A stretch of DNA of 24,640 bases from Campylobacteraceae bacterium (GTDB lineage Bacteria; Campylobacterota; Campylobacteria; Campylobacterales; Sulfurospirillaceae), in assembly GCA_019162915.1 (NCBI GenBank), contig JAFLKZ010000025.1, positions 1 through 24,640 on the forward strand, given 5' to 3'. Position 1 is the first letter of the stretch. Each line of letters begins with the position of its first letter. A model generated the notes under the pieces. It saw only the letters and a program-made list of their open reading frames with translations, was not told the origin of the DNA and made no database searches. Below are positions 15,170-23,197 of this stretch, piece after piece. Position numbers and translations under genes: made by a program.

Positions 15170-15738
15170 TTTTGTTTCTCTCTTAATTTTTTGATTTCTT
15201 GATTAAAAACAAAGATTTCATCGGCTAAATCTTTAATCTCTTTGTCTTTCATTTGCATAACAAGTTCCCTCATCAAGATATTGTCTTTTTCACCACTCTT
15301 ATATTTCATAATAGTTCCATAGATAAATGTTGCATCTTTACCAATCAAAGAGGGCCCGATGACACCATTGGCGTAATCATCATGGCACGCTGAACATTTG
15401 ACAATAAAGTTTTTACTCAAACGTCCTACAAGAAGGCCTAACTCAACATGTTCATAAGGACTTCGCACACGCATGTTAGCATCCACTGGCGTGTAAGTTT
15501 TTTCTTCTTTAGTGGTCATATTTTTGTCAGCATTATTGTAGTCGTAGTAAAAAACTTTACTTTCATTTTCATCTTTGGCTTTGATTTGCACTTTTTCTTC
15601 TTTAAAGTTATCGTTTTGGACAACTTCAATTTTCCCTACTTTGGTGGGCTCAACCGCTTTTGTCTCTTTTTTTTCTTCTTTATCTGAACATCCCCAAACA
15701 AGAAAAACAACACTTAGCATAAGGATTATTTTTTTCAT
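15166..15738 (-). CDS. nosC1: NosC1: monohaem cytochrome c, probable lipoprotein (190 aa)
   Basis: This is a periplasmic cytochrome c with a single CSACH (C115, C118, H119). The N terminus is lipoprotein-like, with Cys at 17 after LVWG and a charged Glu/Lys-rich linker (20-80) reaching from the membrane to the haem domain. The lipobox is not perfect, so an uncleaved anchor is possible. It overlaps nosG and nosC2 by 4 nt each. Compared with NosC2 it has a longer, more acidic tether. The haem-domain sequence VIGPSLIGKDATFIYGTIMKYK has the same pattern as its neighbour. Confidence 0.92.
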   Translation of the reverse strand: MKKIILMLSVVFLVWGCSDKEEKKETKAVEPTKVGKIEVVQNDNFKEEKVQIKAKDENESKVFYYDYNNADKNMTTKEEKTYTPVDANMRVRSPYEHVELGLLVGRLSKNFIVKCSACHDDYANGVIGPSLIGKDATFIYGTIMKYKSGEKDNILMRELVMQMKDKEIKDLADEIFVFNQEIKKLREKQK

Positions 15739-16472
15739 GATTTGACTCCTTCTTTATAATAAGCTTCATACGTCATTCTAGGCTTTACCACGATAGCAGG
15801 GCTAGAAGCGGGACAAAGTTCTTCACACACGCCACATCCTACACATCCACTTTTTATCTGCGGACGCGTTATTCCCATTGGCGTGACTATCATTTCAATA
15901 GCACTTAAAGGATTAGGGAGTGGACACATATCCGCACAAATCGTACAAGGCTTATCCTCAAACAAAGAGAGTTTTTCTAAAACTTGCTCTTCTAGTTTTC
16001 TCGTATGGGGATGACCATAAATGCGCTGTATTTGCGATTTTGGTACATTAGTTCTCGTCACAGCTAGACACGTTTTAGGAAATTCTAAAACAGCAATGCC
16101 CATCTTCACATCTTCAGGTTTTTCAGTATGATGATCCAGTGCACCCGTTGGACATGCCAAAACACAAGGTACAGCGCCGCAAAGATAGCATCCTCTTTTT
16201 CTCGCATCAATGTAAGGGGTGCCCATTCCATACCCTTTTGCAAAGTCAGCAAGTTCGATAGAGTGGTAAGGACAAACTTGCAAACACTGACCGCATTTAA
16301 TACACAGTGCTAAAAATCTATCTTCCTCCACCGCTCCGGGGGGTCGTAAATGTTTTTCATCTGCTTTAAGATAAGGGGCACTAACAGCGCCTCCTGCTAA
16401 CACAAGTCCTAGTATCCCGAGTGTTGAATATTGGATAAATTCTCTACGCTCTTTTGTTACATGTAATGCCAT
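15735..16472 (-). CDS. nosG: NosG: Tat-exported NapG-like ferredoxin (245 aa)
   Basis: This is a periplasmic protein predicted to carry four [4Fe-4S] clusters. The N terminus has a twin-arginine signal (ERREFIQ followed by a hydrophobic stretch at about 18-31), fitting export of a pre-folded iron-sulfur protein. Cysteine groups are C57-60-63-67, C95-98-103-107, C176-179-183 (with C135 as a possible fourth ligand) and C210-213-216-220. This pattern is that of NapG/MauM. With NosH it forms the proposed quinol-oxidising unit. It begins 11 nt after nosD with a GGTGG ribosome site and overlaps nosC1 by 4 nt. Confidence 0.95.
   Translation of the reverse strand: MALHVTKERREFIQYSTLGILGLVLAGGAVSAPYLKADEKHLRPPGAVEEDRFLALCIKCGQCLQVCPYHSIELADFAKGYGMGTPYIDARKRGCYLCGAVPCVLACPTGALDHHTEKPEDVKMGIAVLEFPKTCLAVTRTNVPKSQIQRIYGHPHTRKLEEQVLEKLSLFEDKPCTICADMCPLPNPLSAIEMIVTPMGITRPQIKSGCVGCGVCEELCPASSPAIVVKPRMTYEAYYKEGVKS
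16457..16466. repeat. TTACATGTAA palindrome, copy 5
   Basis: Exact copy at codons 3-5 of nosG, encoding Leu-His-Val. Confidence 0.7.
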
Positions 16473-16483
16473 TTTTCCACCTA

Positions 16484-17800
16484 CTAGTTGTTCATAAATT
16501 TTGGTTCTTTATCTTCTAACAAAAAGATAGGCTCCGAAAAAGGAGCTAGTTTTGAGAGAAAATTCAAAAGCGATATGACGGGTGAGCCATAAAAAAACTT
16601 CACCGAGGGATTATACGTCCAAAGCTTATCAGCGTATTGGTAGATTTTGTAGGAGTTGTCTCCTACGCCATCTCTATTTCTATCAAATCCTTCATAATTG
16701 TCCCAATAATTGCGTGCAAATTCGTTGTTAAAATCTTTTTCACTTCGTGAGTCATTCACCACATCTTCGATATTTCCCAAGATTACATTGTCAGTCACGA
16801 TATTGTTTTCACAGAGTGAGTGAAAATGCATCGCTTCTGAATTGTATAAAATTTTGTTATGGCGTATAAAGTTATTCGTATCTGGCTCAAAAGGTGATCT
16901 ATCGATATACATCCCCTGCGCGTTGTAAATAAAAGTATTGTTTTCTATCGTAAAGTTACTCACATCTTTAAGTCCAATGCCAAGTCCTGCCGCACCAATA
17001 GAACTTTTGACGATATTACCAGTCGCAACCGTATCGTTAGAATACATAAAAAAGATACCTACGGAATTGTATCTATACTTGTTATTGTGCACATAGTTTT
17101 TACCTGCATACATAAAATGCAAAGCATAACGTCCATACTCTCCTAAATTTTCTTCTATCGTATTGCCGTGTGAATACCACACTACCATATCGCGAGATTT
17201 GAAAAGATGATTTTTGCGTATGATATTATCGTTGCTGTACCAAAGCCTAATGCCATCTCCCCTAAGCCCCAAATCAAATGCTTTTGAACTGATAAAATTG
17301 CCCTCAATAATTGAATTATTGATAATCTCAGCATTAATGCCAAGCAAAGAATCCGTAATCTTGCACTGACTTATCTCGCACTGACTTATCGCTCCTGTGG
17401 TCGTATCGCCACCAATGGTAACCCCAGCATCAAGGTTATCTGGTCTATCACCACTATTGGTAATATGAAGATTTTTCAGCGTGACATAAGAGCTTTTTAT
17501 CGTAATAACACTCCCCACTCCCCCACCATCTATAACAACGCCCTCTTCGACACCTATCAGACTAATGGGTTTATTAATAACGATATTTCCCTCATAAACA
17601 CCTGCTTTTAGCTTGATAATCGATCCTTCTTTGGCAGTGTCAATGGCATCTTGAATAGGACTTCTTTTTGTTTCTTTAATAGGTCCCTCATACTTCACTA
17701 TTTTTTCTTGTGTGTCATACTTAAAATCACTCTCCCCGTAGGTCAAAGATAAGGTTAAAGCACACAAAATGAAAATATACTTCATCGGTTTAGTTTGCAT
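16484..17800 (-). CDS. nosD: NosD: periplasmic beta-helix copper-maturation protein (438 aa)
   Basis: This is the periplasmic component of NosDFY, required for CuZ assembly in NosZ. It has a Sec signal peptide (hydrophobic core about 8-21, cleavage near LTYG) and then the right-handed parallel beta-helix (CASH/NosD) repeats over about 60-400. These show as recurring N-x-I/V and G-I turns: NIVINKPISLIG, GDGIRLWYSNDNIIRKNHL, VGIFFMYSNDTVATGN, GMYIDRSPFE, MHFHSLCENN. Candidate metal ligands include the MHFHSLC stretch. The ATG at 17800 overlaps the end of nosB by 11 nt and has AGAGAG upstream; an inner ATG at 17785 would shorten the signal by five residues. Confidence 0.94.
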   Translation of the reverse strand: MQTKPMKYIFILCALTLSLTYGESDFKYDTQEKIVKYEGPIKETKRSPIQDAIDTAKEGSIIKLKAGVYEGNIVINKPISLIGVEEGVVIDGGGVGSVITIKSSYVTLKNLHITNSGDRPDNLDAGVTIGGDTTTGAISQCEISQCKITDSLLGINAEIINNSIIEGNFISSKAFDLGLRGDGIRLWYSNDNIIRKNHLFKSRDMVVWYSHGNTIEENLGEYGRYALHFMYAGKNYVHNNKYRYNSVGIFFMYSNDTVATGNIVKSSIGAAGLGIGLKDVSNFTIENNTFIYNAQGMYIDRSPFEPDTNNFIRHNKILYNSEAMHFHSLCENNIVTDNVILGNIEDVVNDSRSEKDFNNEFARNYWDNYEGFDRNRDGVGDNSYKIYQYADKLWTYNPSVKFFYGSPVISLLNFLSKLAPFSEPIFLLEDKEPKFMNN

Positions 17801-18575
17801 TACTCTCTTTTATTGCCTTACTTTTTGCCAAAATAGCAAGTAAGGATAGCAAACAGATAAGGACTAAAAGGTAAAAACCGATGGTGGGATAAGAGTGCGT
17901 TGTAAATTGTGCTACCTTGCCATCGCCAAAAACAGTGGGCATAAACGGTTTTATCTTAAAAGCGCCCCAATCGTGTAAATTGTGACCAAACCAATAGAGC
18001 CAGTAGGAATAATCTGCGATAAAAAGTAGCGGCACACTCACCGGAATAAACATTAAATAACTCCAAATTTTATGATTGTAAGCGATAAAACAAACCATCA
18101 CAAGACTTAAAGCAAGCAGTGCATAAATGCCTACCTCTCGCTCTAAAATGCCCCCTCTCCACATAGGGTCCATACCGATATAATGGTTGATAGTATTCAT
18201 CTCGTGTACTTCTCCACTAAATCCATCAAAATGAAAATAAACAGGAATTCCCTCAGGAAACGCCTCTTTAGGATAGTTAGGTGCTTCAAGTGAAACTGCC
18301 CAAAGTGGCATTGAAGCCACACCTATCTCAGAAGAAGTCTCAATCATTTTTGTTAAATTATTGTGCGCTTCTTTAGGTGTTGTGGTACTTTTATATCTTC
18401 CTTGGTTATACACATTCCATATTTTTGAAGCAAGAGGTGAAATCTCCGCTACTTTGCCATCATTTATTTTATTGAGTGTACCGTGAAAACCTATCATTGG
18501 CACGGTAAATGCGATGGTTAAAATCACCAATGCCAGTCCTGCAAATATCTTAGATTTTAAAAAGCTTGAATGCAT
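17790..18575 (-). CDS. nosB: NosB: membrane protein of clade II nos clusters (261 aa)
   Basis: This is an inner-membrane protein of unknown biochemical function, characteristic of Campylobacterota and other clade II nos clusters and needed for N2O respiration in Wolinella. One N-terminal helix (about 10-30) is followed by a periplasmic domain of about 115 residues and then four helices (about 150-167, 172-190, 190-205 and 232-250). Between the last helices lies a His/Trp/Tyr-rich stretch (SYWLYWFGHNLHDWG) followed by TTHSYPTIGF, which could bind metal or quinone. AAGGAG precedes the ATG. An FNR-type site lies 85 nt upstream. It follows nosZ after a 135-nt gap and overlaps nosD by 11 nt. Confidence 0.9.
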   Translation of the reverse strand: MHSSFLKSKIFAGLALVILTIAFTVPMIGFHGTLNKINDGKVAEISPLASKIWNVYNQGRYKSTTTPKEAHNNLTKMIETSSEIGVASMPLWAVSLEAPNYPKEAFPEGIPVYFHFDGFSGEVHEMNTINHYIGMDPMWRGGILEREVGIYALLALSLVMVCFIAYNHKIWSYLMFIPVSVPLLFIADYSYWLYWFGHNLHDWGAFKIKPFMPTVFGDGKVAQFTTHSYPTIGFYLLVLICLLSLLAILAKSKAIKESNAN

Positions 18576-18617
18576 TTTTTCTCCTTAGAACATCTTTACG
18601 TATAAGCTACACAAAGC

Positions 18618-18627
18618 TTACATGTAA
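18618..18627. repeat. TTACATGTAA palindrome, copy 6 (intergenic)
   Basis: Exact copy in the nosB leader, at the expected start point of a transcript driven from the FNR-type site upstream. Confidence 0.7.
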
Positions 18628-18631
18628 AGAT

Positions 18632-18673
18632 ATGGTATTTTAATTTTTATTATTAATCATTGATATATATCAA
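18632..18673 (-). promoter_or_regulatory. FNR/CRP-family site and class-II-like promoter for nosB operon
   Basis: TTGAT-ATAT-ATCAA at 18660-18673 is a perfect match to the FNR consensus TTGATNNNNATCAA. On the minus strand a -10-like TACCAT lies at 18632-18637. A start near 18625 would put the dyad centre at about -41.5, the classic class II activation position. This gives the accessory genes from nosB onwards their own anaerobic promoter. FNR-superfamily regulators are known to control nos genes in Wolinella; which regulator binds here is unknown. Confidence 0.72.
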
Positions 18674-18700
18674 TCAACAAAGGGAAGCTCCCTTTGTTGA
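18674..18700 (-). terminator. 12-bp hairpin after nosZ
   Basis: TCAACAAAGGGA (18674-18685) pairs perfectly with 18689-18700 around an AGC loop. It begins 10 nt past the nosZ stop. The base can be lengthened by ATCAA/TTGAT with one bulged T, using the right half of the FNR-type site. No U-run follows, so it is better read as a partial terminator or 3' stabiliser of nosZ mRNA than as a full stop. Confidence 0.65.
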
Positions 18701-18710
18701 TTTGATAGGG

Positions 18711-21311
18711 TTAGAACAAGTTTGCGTTACTATCAATCCATTTAAGATAGTGAATGATATTTTGCACTTCGCCATCTTTCATATTTTGATTTGGCATTCT
18801 TAGATTAAAGTAATCGATCATCGCTTTAACATAAGGGTCATTGTATTTTGCTTCTGGATTTTTGATAAAATCAGCTACCCATTTATCGCCATTTTCATGA
18901 CGACCCAAAACACCTGTAAGATCAGGACCTGAACTTACTTTTCCCACAACGTGACAACCAGAACATCCACCTTCATTAAAGGCGACTTCTCCTCTTGCTG
19001 CTTCTGGAGATTGTTTTGTAGCAACCAGTTTAACCAATAAATCTTTTGCACGAATGCCGACATCTGCGGTTTTAACCATATACTGCCAGATCATATTTTC
19101 AAACAAGACTGCTTTTTCTAAATCACCTGATTTGACAGAAGCATCAGAGAGTTTTTTCTGCTCTGGGATTTTGCCGTATTGGTCAAGTGCATCCGTTACA
19201 AGGTTTTTAACAACCTCATGTTTTTCAAAATGGTTATCTTTTAAGAACTTCACAACACTTTGGATAACTGCGTCCGTTGCAGTATTAGTCGCAACCGTTT
19301 TGTCATACTCTGCTTTGAGTTGTTCTTTGCTCATCGTAGCCATTTTCAGTTTTTGTGTACTCTCATACTTTTTGTTTGGATCTTTGACCATCAAGTAACC
19401 CATCATTTCTAGGTGAAGTGCTGAACAAAATTCTGTACAATAGTAAGGGAATACGCCTTCCATGTCTGCTTTGAATTTTACAGTTGATGTTTTACCTGGT
19501 TCAATAGAAGCATGAACATTGTAATTATCTACGGTAAATCCGTGTGTTTCATCTTGCGCTCGTTCAAGATTGGTCATATAAATCGTAACATTATCACCTT
19601 TATTAACGGTGATGCGCTCTGGATTGATGTGTGATCTTACCAATGTCGCATAAACTGTTACATCATTGCCTTTACGCTCAATTCTCTCTTGCCCAGCTAA
19701 TGTTTTACCGATATGTTGCTCACCTGTTCGTGAGTTGGTGCCCATAGGATAACGAACTTCCGAATGTAGCTTACTGATACGAATAGCAACAGCATCGTGA
19801 GGCTCACCTAAAGGAATAGGCATATCCACTAACATATCCATCTTTCCACCTTTGATATCAATCAACTGGTGATTTTGAGGATGCAATGGTCCCACATTCG
19901 CAAATCTATCGATAGATAGTTTGTTAAGTGCGATAATATACTCACCTTGAGGATCAGCAGTATTGCTCTCCATGCCACAAAGGTGTCCGATGTTATAGTG
20001 AACATTGACTCTGTCTAACACTTTAAGGGTTTTAAAGTTCCATTTGACAACTTGGCTATCAACATACAATGAAGTATAGATTTCGCCATCAACATTGGAG
20101 TATTGGTTATGCAATGGCCCCAATCCTAGTTCTACTTGTCCATGAAGTGCTTTTTTCATATCAAGGATAGGTATACCATAAGGGTCTTTACCTGCATAGT
20201 CTTTGTTTTTAATTAACGCTTGAATCTTTGAAAAACTATAAACTGATGCGTGTGTGTCAAGCTTTCCACAGACTACGATATATTCACCTGTTGGGTCAAC
20301 ATCGACGCCATGGGGAGATTTTGGCTCTGGAATTAAGAAAAGTGCATCGTTTTTGACAGCGATATCCATAGGGATAACTCTATGGTCATTGACAATTTTG
20401 ACGTTTTTAGGGTCTTTTGCTAGTTCTGCCAATTTTTTCCAGTCATAAACATGTAAAAAATCGGTATCACTTCTACTCATACCCGCTTCATTAGGTGGCA
20501 TACCCACTTCAATACCGCCTGTGTACATCTCAGAGTTAAATGAGTTGGTAAATCCCCAGCCATGGCTTAGATTTTTACCCGCATCACTCAAATCTTGCAT
20601 GTAAGGAGGAAGCTCTAACGTGAAAGAATCTTTAGGTTGAATGCGTCCTTTATTGGCATCAAATTTCCAAATCGTCACACCACCACGATACGTTTCTTTA
20701 TAGTCTTCGATAGGATGGTAGTTGTTATCAAAAGGAGCGGCGTATTGTGCTGCTTCAATGATATATTCTGAATTTTGCGTAAAGAAAGATCCGCCATGCT
20801 CAGATTTAAAGACAGGGTTGACCACAATTTGCTTTGTTTCCATATCTTTTAAGTCAATAACGGCAATTCTAGGGTTGGCTTTATCGTTGATAATCAACCA
20901 TTTACCATCTACCTTCGCATCTGTCTCTGAGAGTGATGGATGGTGTGTGTCACCCCAAGTGATATCTTTACCTCTGATTTTACCTTGCTCTAAAACCTTT
21001 TTACTCTCTTCATCAAAGCCATATCCTTGCCAAGGCTCTGGCGTAAATACAGCAATATATTTTAAGATCCTCATGGAAGGAACACCATACACTAGCATTT
21101 GTCCAGATTGCCCGCCTGAGCTAAATACCATATATTTATCATGAACACCCGTTGGATTGTAAGTCTTTGCAGCACGAACGACATCTGCTTCGGACAAACC
21201 TCTCTCTTTCATCACTTTATCTAAAGTACCTTCTCCAGCAGCCATGGAAGCTGTTGCCAAAAGTGTACTTGTGAGTAAAAGAGATGAAAATTGTTTAAAA
21301 CTTTTTTCCAT
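18711..21311 (-). CDS. nosZ: NosZ: clade II cytochrome c nitrous-oxide reductase (866 aa)
   Basis: This periplasmic enzyme reduces N2O to N2. It has a Sec signal (about 1-25, cleavage near SMAAG), not the Tat signal of clade I. The N-terminal seven-bladed propeller supplies the CuZ histidines; by alignment in mind these are H123, H124, H172, H334, H401, H443 and H505. The CuA cupredoxin domain has C625-x3-C629-x3-H633-x2-M636. A C-terminal monohaem cytochrome c domain (CSGCH: C783, C786, H787) marks the cNosZ fusion of Campylobacterota. All catalytic sites look intact. GGAGG 4 nt before the ATG is the strongest ribosome site in the cluster, consistent with high expression. It is the first gene of the nos cluster, with a 166-nt leader region. 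Confidence 0.97.
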   Translation of the reverse strand: MEKSFKQFSSLLLTSTLLATASMAAGEGTLDKVMKERGLSEADVVRAAKTYNPTGVHDKYMVFSSGGQSGQMLVYGVPSMRILKYIAVFTPEPWQGYGFDEESKKVLEQGKIRGKDITWGDTHHPSLSETDAKVDGKWLIINDKANPRIAVIDLKDMETKQIVVNPVFKSEHGGSFFTQNSEYIIEAAQYAAPFDNNYHPIEDYKETYRGGVTIWKFDANKGRIQPKDSFTLELPPYMQDLSDAGKNLSHGWGFTNSFNSEMYTGGIEVGMPPNEAGMSRSDTDFLHVYDWKKLAELAKDPKNVKIVNDHRVIPMDIAVKNDALFLIPEPKSPHGVDVDPTGEYIVVCGKLDTHASVYSFSKIQALIKNKDYAGKDPYGIPILDMKKALHGQVELGLGPLHNQYSNVDGEIYTSLYVDSQVVKWNFKTLKVLDRVNVHYNIGHLCGMESNTADPQGEYIIALNKLSIDRFANVGPLHPQNHQLIDIKGGKMDMLVDMPIPLGEPHDAVAIRISKLHSEVRYPMGTNSRTGEQHIGKTLAGQERIERKGNDVTVYATLVRSHINPERITVNKGDNVTIYMTNLERAQDETHGFTVDNYNVHASIEPGKTSTVKFKADMEGVFPYYCTEFCSALHLEMMGYLMVKDPNKKYESTQKLKMATMSKEQLKAEYDKTVATNTATDAVIQSVVKFLKDNHFEKHEVVKNLVTDALDQYGKIPEQKKLSDASVKSGDLEKAVLFENMIWQYMVKTADVGIRAKDLLVKLVATKQSPEAARGEVAFNEGGCSGCHVVGKVSSGPDLTGVLGRHENGDKWVADFIKNPEAKYNDPYVKAMIDYFNLRMPNQNMKDGEVQNIIHYLKWIDSNANLF

Positions 21312-21477
21312 ATTTCCTCCTTTGAAAACACGCGATTGCGTTAAACAAATGTCACAAAAAAGTACAACTTGTCCTCTTTTTTTAACACATATTTAACATT
21401 TTGATGTATTCGATGAAATTCTATAACAGTTCAGGTTTCTTTTGGGTCGCTATTTTTTGATTATAAAAAATTATTTT
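21312..21477 (-). promoter_or_regulatory. nosZ upstream region
   Basis: This is the only spacer between the kinase gene and nosZ, both on the minus strand, so it should contain the nosZ promoter. It is AT-rich, with a TATAAT on the minus strand at 21460-21465 and a direct repeat TTTAACA at 21381-21387 and 21392-21398 (11-nt step). No exact FNR dyad is present. The repeated TTAAC half-site resembles half of the TTAAC-N4-GTTAA box known for Campylobacter NssR, but the second half is not in inverted order. No clear terminator separates the kinase gene from nosZ. Confidence 0.4.
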
Positions 21478-23127
21478 TTAGATAACTAAAGAGGAAGAAG
21501 GTAATTGTATAATAAATTGCGCACCCCCTTCTATATTGTTGGCGGTGATAGTTCCATGAAACTGATTTTCTATGAGTAATTTTGACATATAAAGCCCTAT
21601 TCCAGTCGATGGTCGCTTTTTACTACTATGAAAAGGTTTAAATATATCCTCGATAGGAACCACCTTAATACCCCCTGCATTATCTTCGATTGTCAAGATA
21701 ATAAACTCTTCGATAGATTGCAATGTGATGCAAATAGAAGGATTTTTTGTTTTACAAGATTGGACAACATCAAGTGCATTTTGCACAATTGAGAGCACAA
21801 CTTGTGCTAAACTATTAGAATTTCCATAAAGAGTGATGTCTTGAGCCATATTTTTAATAAGTTTAATTTCATTAAGTTTCAATAAAGATTCAACTAGTTT
21901 TAACGCTTGATTGATAGACATTGCAGGATTAAAAACGCTGTTATCTGTTTTTTTATAAAAGTTTTCAAAGTTCGTAATGGTTTCTGACATAAACTGAATA
22001 ATCTCTTCATTTTTTTCAGTTTCTTTAATAAGTTCTGGGTCATTAAGTTTTTTTCTGATGTAAAGGCAATTAAAACTAAGCTGTGCTAAAGGCTGTCGCC
22101 ATTGGTGTGCGATGATAGCTATCATCTCGCCAAGAGCTGCAAATTTGCCTTGTTGTATCATGATATTGTCTTTGAGTTTTTCCTTAGAAATATCTTGAAT
22201 ACTCACCACTATCAAAATATCTTTATTCTTGCCACTCACACCAAAAGAAATTCTAATAGGAAATGTTTGCCCTTTATGGTTGATAGCTTCTATCTCATGG
22301 GCTTCTTTTTTGTTTTCACGCTCCAATATTTGTACAAAATTTAAAATACCTTCTTTTTGCATCGCTCTATATTCCATGGGAATAATTTTTTCAAAAGAAA
22401 GTTGGTTGATCATCTCTTGCTTGGTATATCCAAAAATAGTTTCTGCCATGGCGTTGTATGTTTGTATCCGAAGATTTGCATCAAGCGTGATGATAGCATT
22501 GGTACTTGACTCAATAACCGCATTTGAGTAGTCTTTTTGTTTAATGATTTCTTGGGTATCTTTGATAATTTTTCGATTAGCGGGTCTAAAAATAAAAAGT
22601 GCTTCAAAAACAAGTGTTACCAGTGTAAAAATAAAAATCAATAATTCTACTTGCTTGAGTTTTTTAGTATTAGACTCTGCTCTAGCGACATAAATAGAAG
22701 CAGCTTTTTCTAAATGTTGCAACAATCCTTGTGAATTTTGTAACACATACGTCAAACTTCTTCCATCACGGTTTTCTTGAAATCGTTTGGCATGTATCAA
22801 AAACTTTTTCACCCGCTCGTCTAATAAAATAGGCTCTTCAAAATAAATTTGTTTTAACTCTTTAGACATAGGAAAAGAGATGAGTAAATTATGAGAATCT
22901 TCCATAAGTTTGATGTTAGATTGGAGATTTTCTGTCTTATAATAAATTGCATAAAGCGCAATCTGTTGTGAAAGCATCCCTTGTCTACCACTCACATCAA
23001 TAGTTTTACCATCATTAGATTGGCTACTAATGAGATGATTAAGATTATAGTAAGCCAATATCGATAACAACGCAATAATAGAAAGGGCAAGTACATATCG
23101 TTTTGTAAAATTTACTTTTTCTATCAT
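21478..23127 (-). CDS. Sensor histidine kinase with PilJ/NarX-like P-box and PAS domain (549 aa)
   Basis: This is a membrane sensor kinase. Transmembrane helices at about residues 9-30 and 160-181 enclose a periplasmic PilJ-type helical domain. Its start, DGKTIDVSGRQGMLSQQIAL (about 39-58), resembles the P-box that binds nitrate/nitrite in NarX/NarQ. A cytoplasmic PAS domain follows (about 200-315). The kinase core has H341 in IIAHQWRQPLAQLSF, an N-box (IVQNALDVV, about 447-455), G1 DNAGG (about 482-486) and G2 GIGLYMS (about 509-515). ATG 23127 with AAGGA 8 nt upstream is chosen over a TTG one codon earlier. It is divergent from its probable partner regulator across 70 nt and directly upstream of nosZ. 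Nitrogen-oxide sensing is an attractive inference, not shown. Confidence 0.9.
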   Translation of the reverse strand: MIEKVNFTKRYVLALSIIALLSILAYYNLNHLISSQSNDGKTIDVSGRQGMLSQQIALYAIYYKTENLQSNIKLMEDSHNLLISFPMSKELKQIYFEEPILLDERVKKFLIHAKRFQENRDGRSLTYVLQNSQGLLQHLEKAASIYVARAESNTKKLKQVELLIFIFTLVTLVFEALFIFRPANRKIIKDTQEIIKQKDYSNAVIESSTNAIITLDANLRIQTYNAMAETIFGYTKQEMINQLSFEKIIPMEYRAMQKEGILNFVQILERENKKEAHEIEAINHKGQTFPIRISFGVSGKNKDILIVVSIQDISKEKLKDNIMIQQGKFAALGEMIAIIAHQWRQPLAQLSFNCLYIRKKLNDPELIKETEKNEEIIQFMSETITNFENFYKKTDNSVFNPAMSINQALKLVESLLKLNEIKLIKNMAQDITLYGNSNSLAQVVLSIVQNALDVVQSCKTKNPSICITLQSIEEFIILTIEDNAGGIKVVPIEDIFKPFHSSKKRPSTGIGLYMSKLLIENQFHGTITANNIEGGAQFIIQLPSSSLVI

Positions 23128-23146
23128 CAATATCTTCCTTTTAAAA

Positions 23147-23176
23147 TTGTCATTGTAGCAACTTTCGTGTTATAAT
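23147..23176 (+). promoter_or_regulatory. Sigma-70-type promoter for the response regulator
   Basis: TTGTCA (23147-23152) and a perfect TATAAT (23171-23176) are 18 nt apart. The expected start point is near 23183, so the regulator has a very short leader. It lies in the 70-nt divergent spacer. Confidence 0.65.
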
Positions 23177-23197
23177 TGGCATTTAAAGGAGTCGAAC

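Noticed and set aside
18674..18700. Hairpin after nosZ as a full intrinsic terminator
   Set aside because: No U-run follows on the minus strand; kept only as a partial terminator or stabiliser.
20254..20448. Plus-strand frames inside nosZ, for example 19054-19398 and 20722-21144
   Set aside because: These are shadows of the nosZ reading frame without ribosome sites or recognisable protein features.
21336..21348. TTGCGTTAAACAA as an FNR site for nosZ
   Set aside because: The half-sites are TTG-N7-CAA, one base too close for TTGATNNNNATCAA, and the inner bases do not match.
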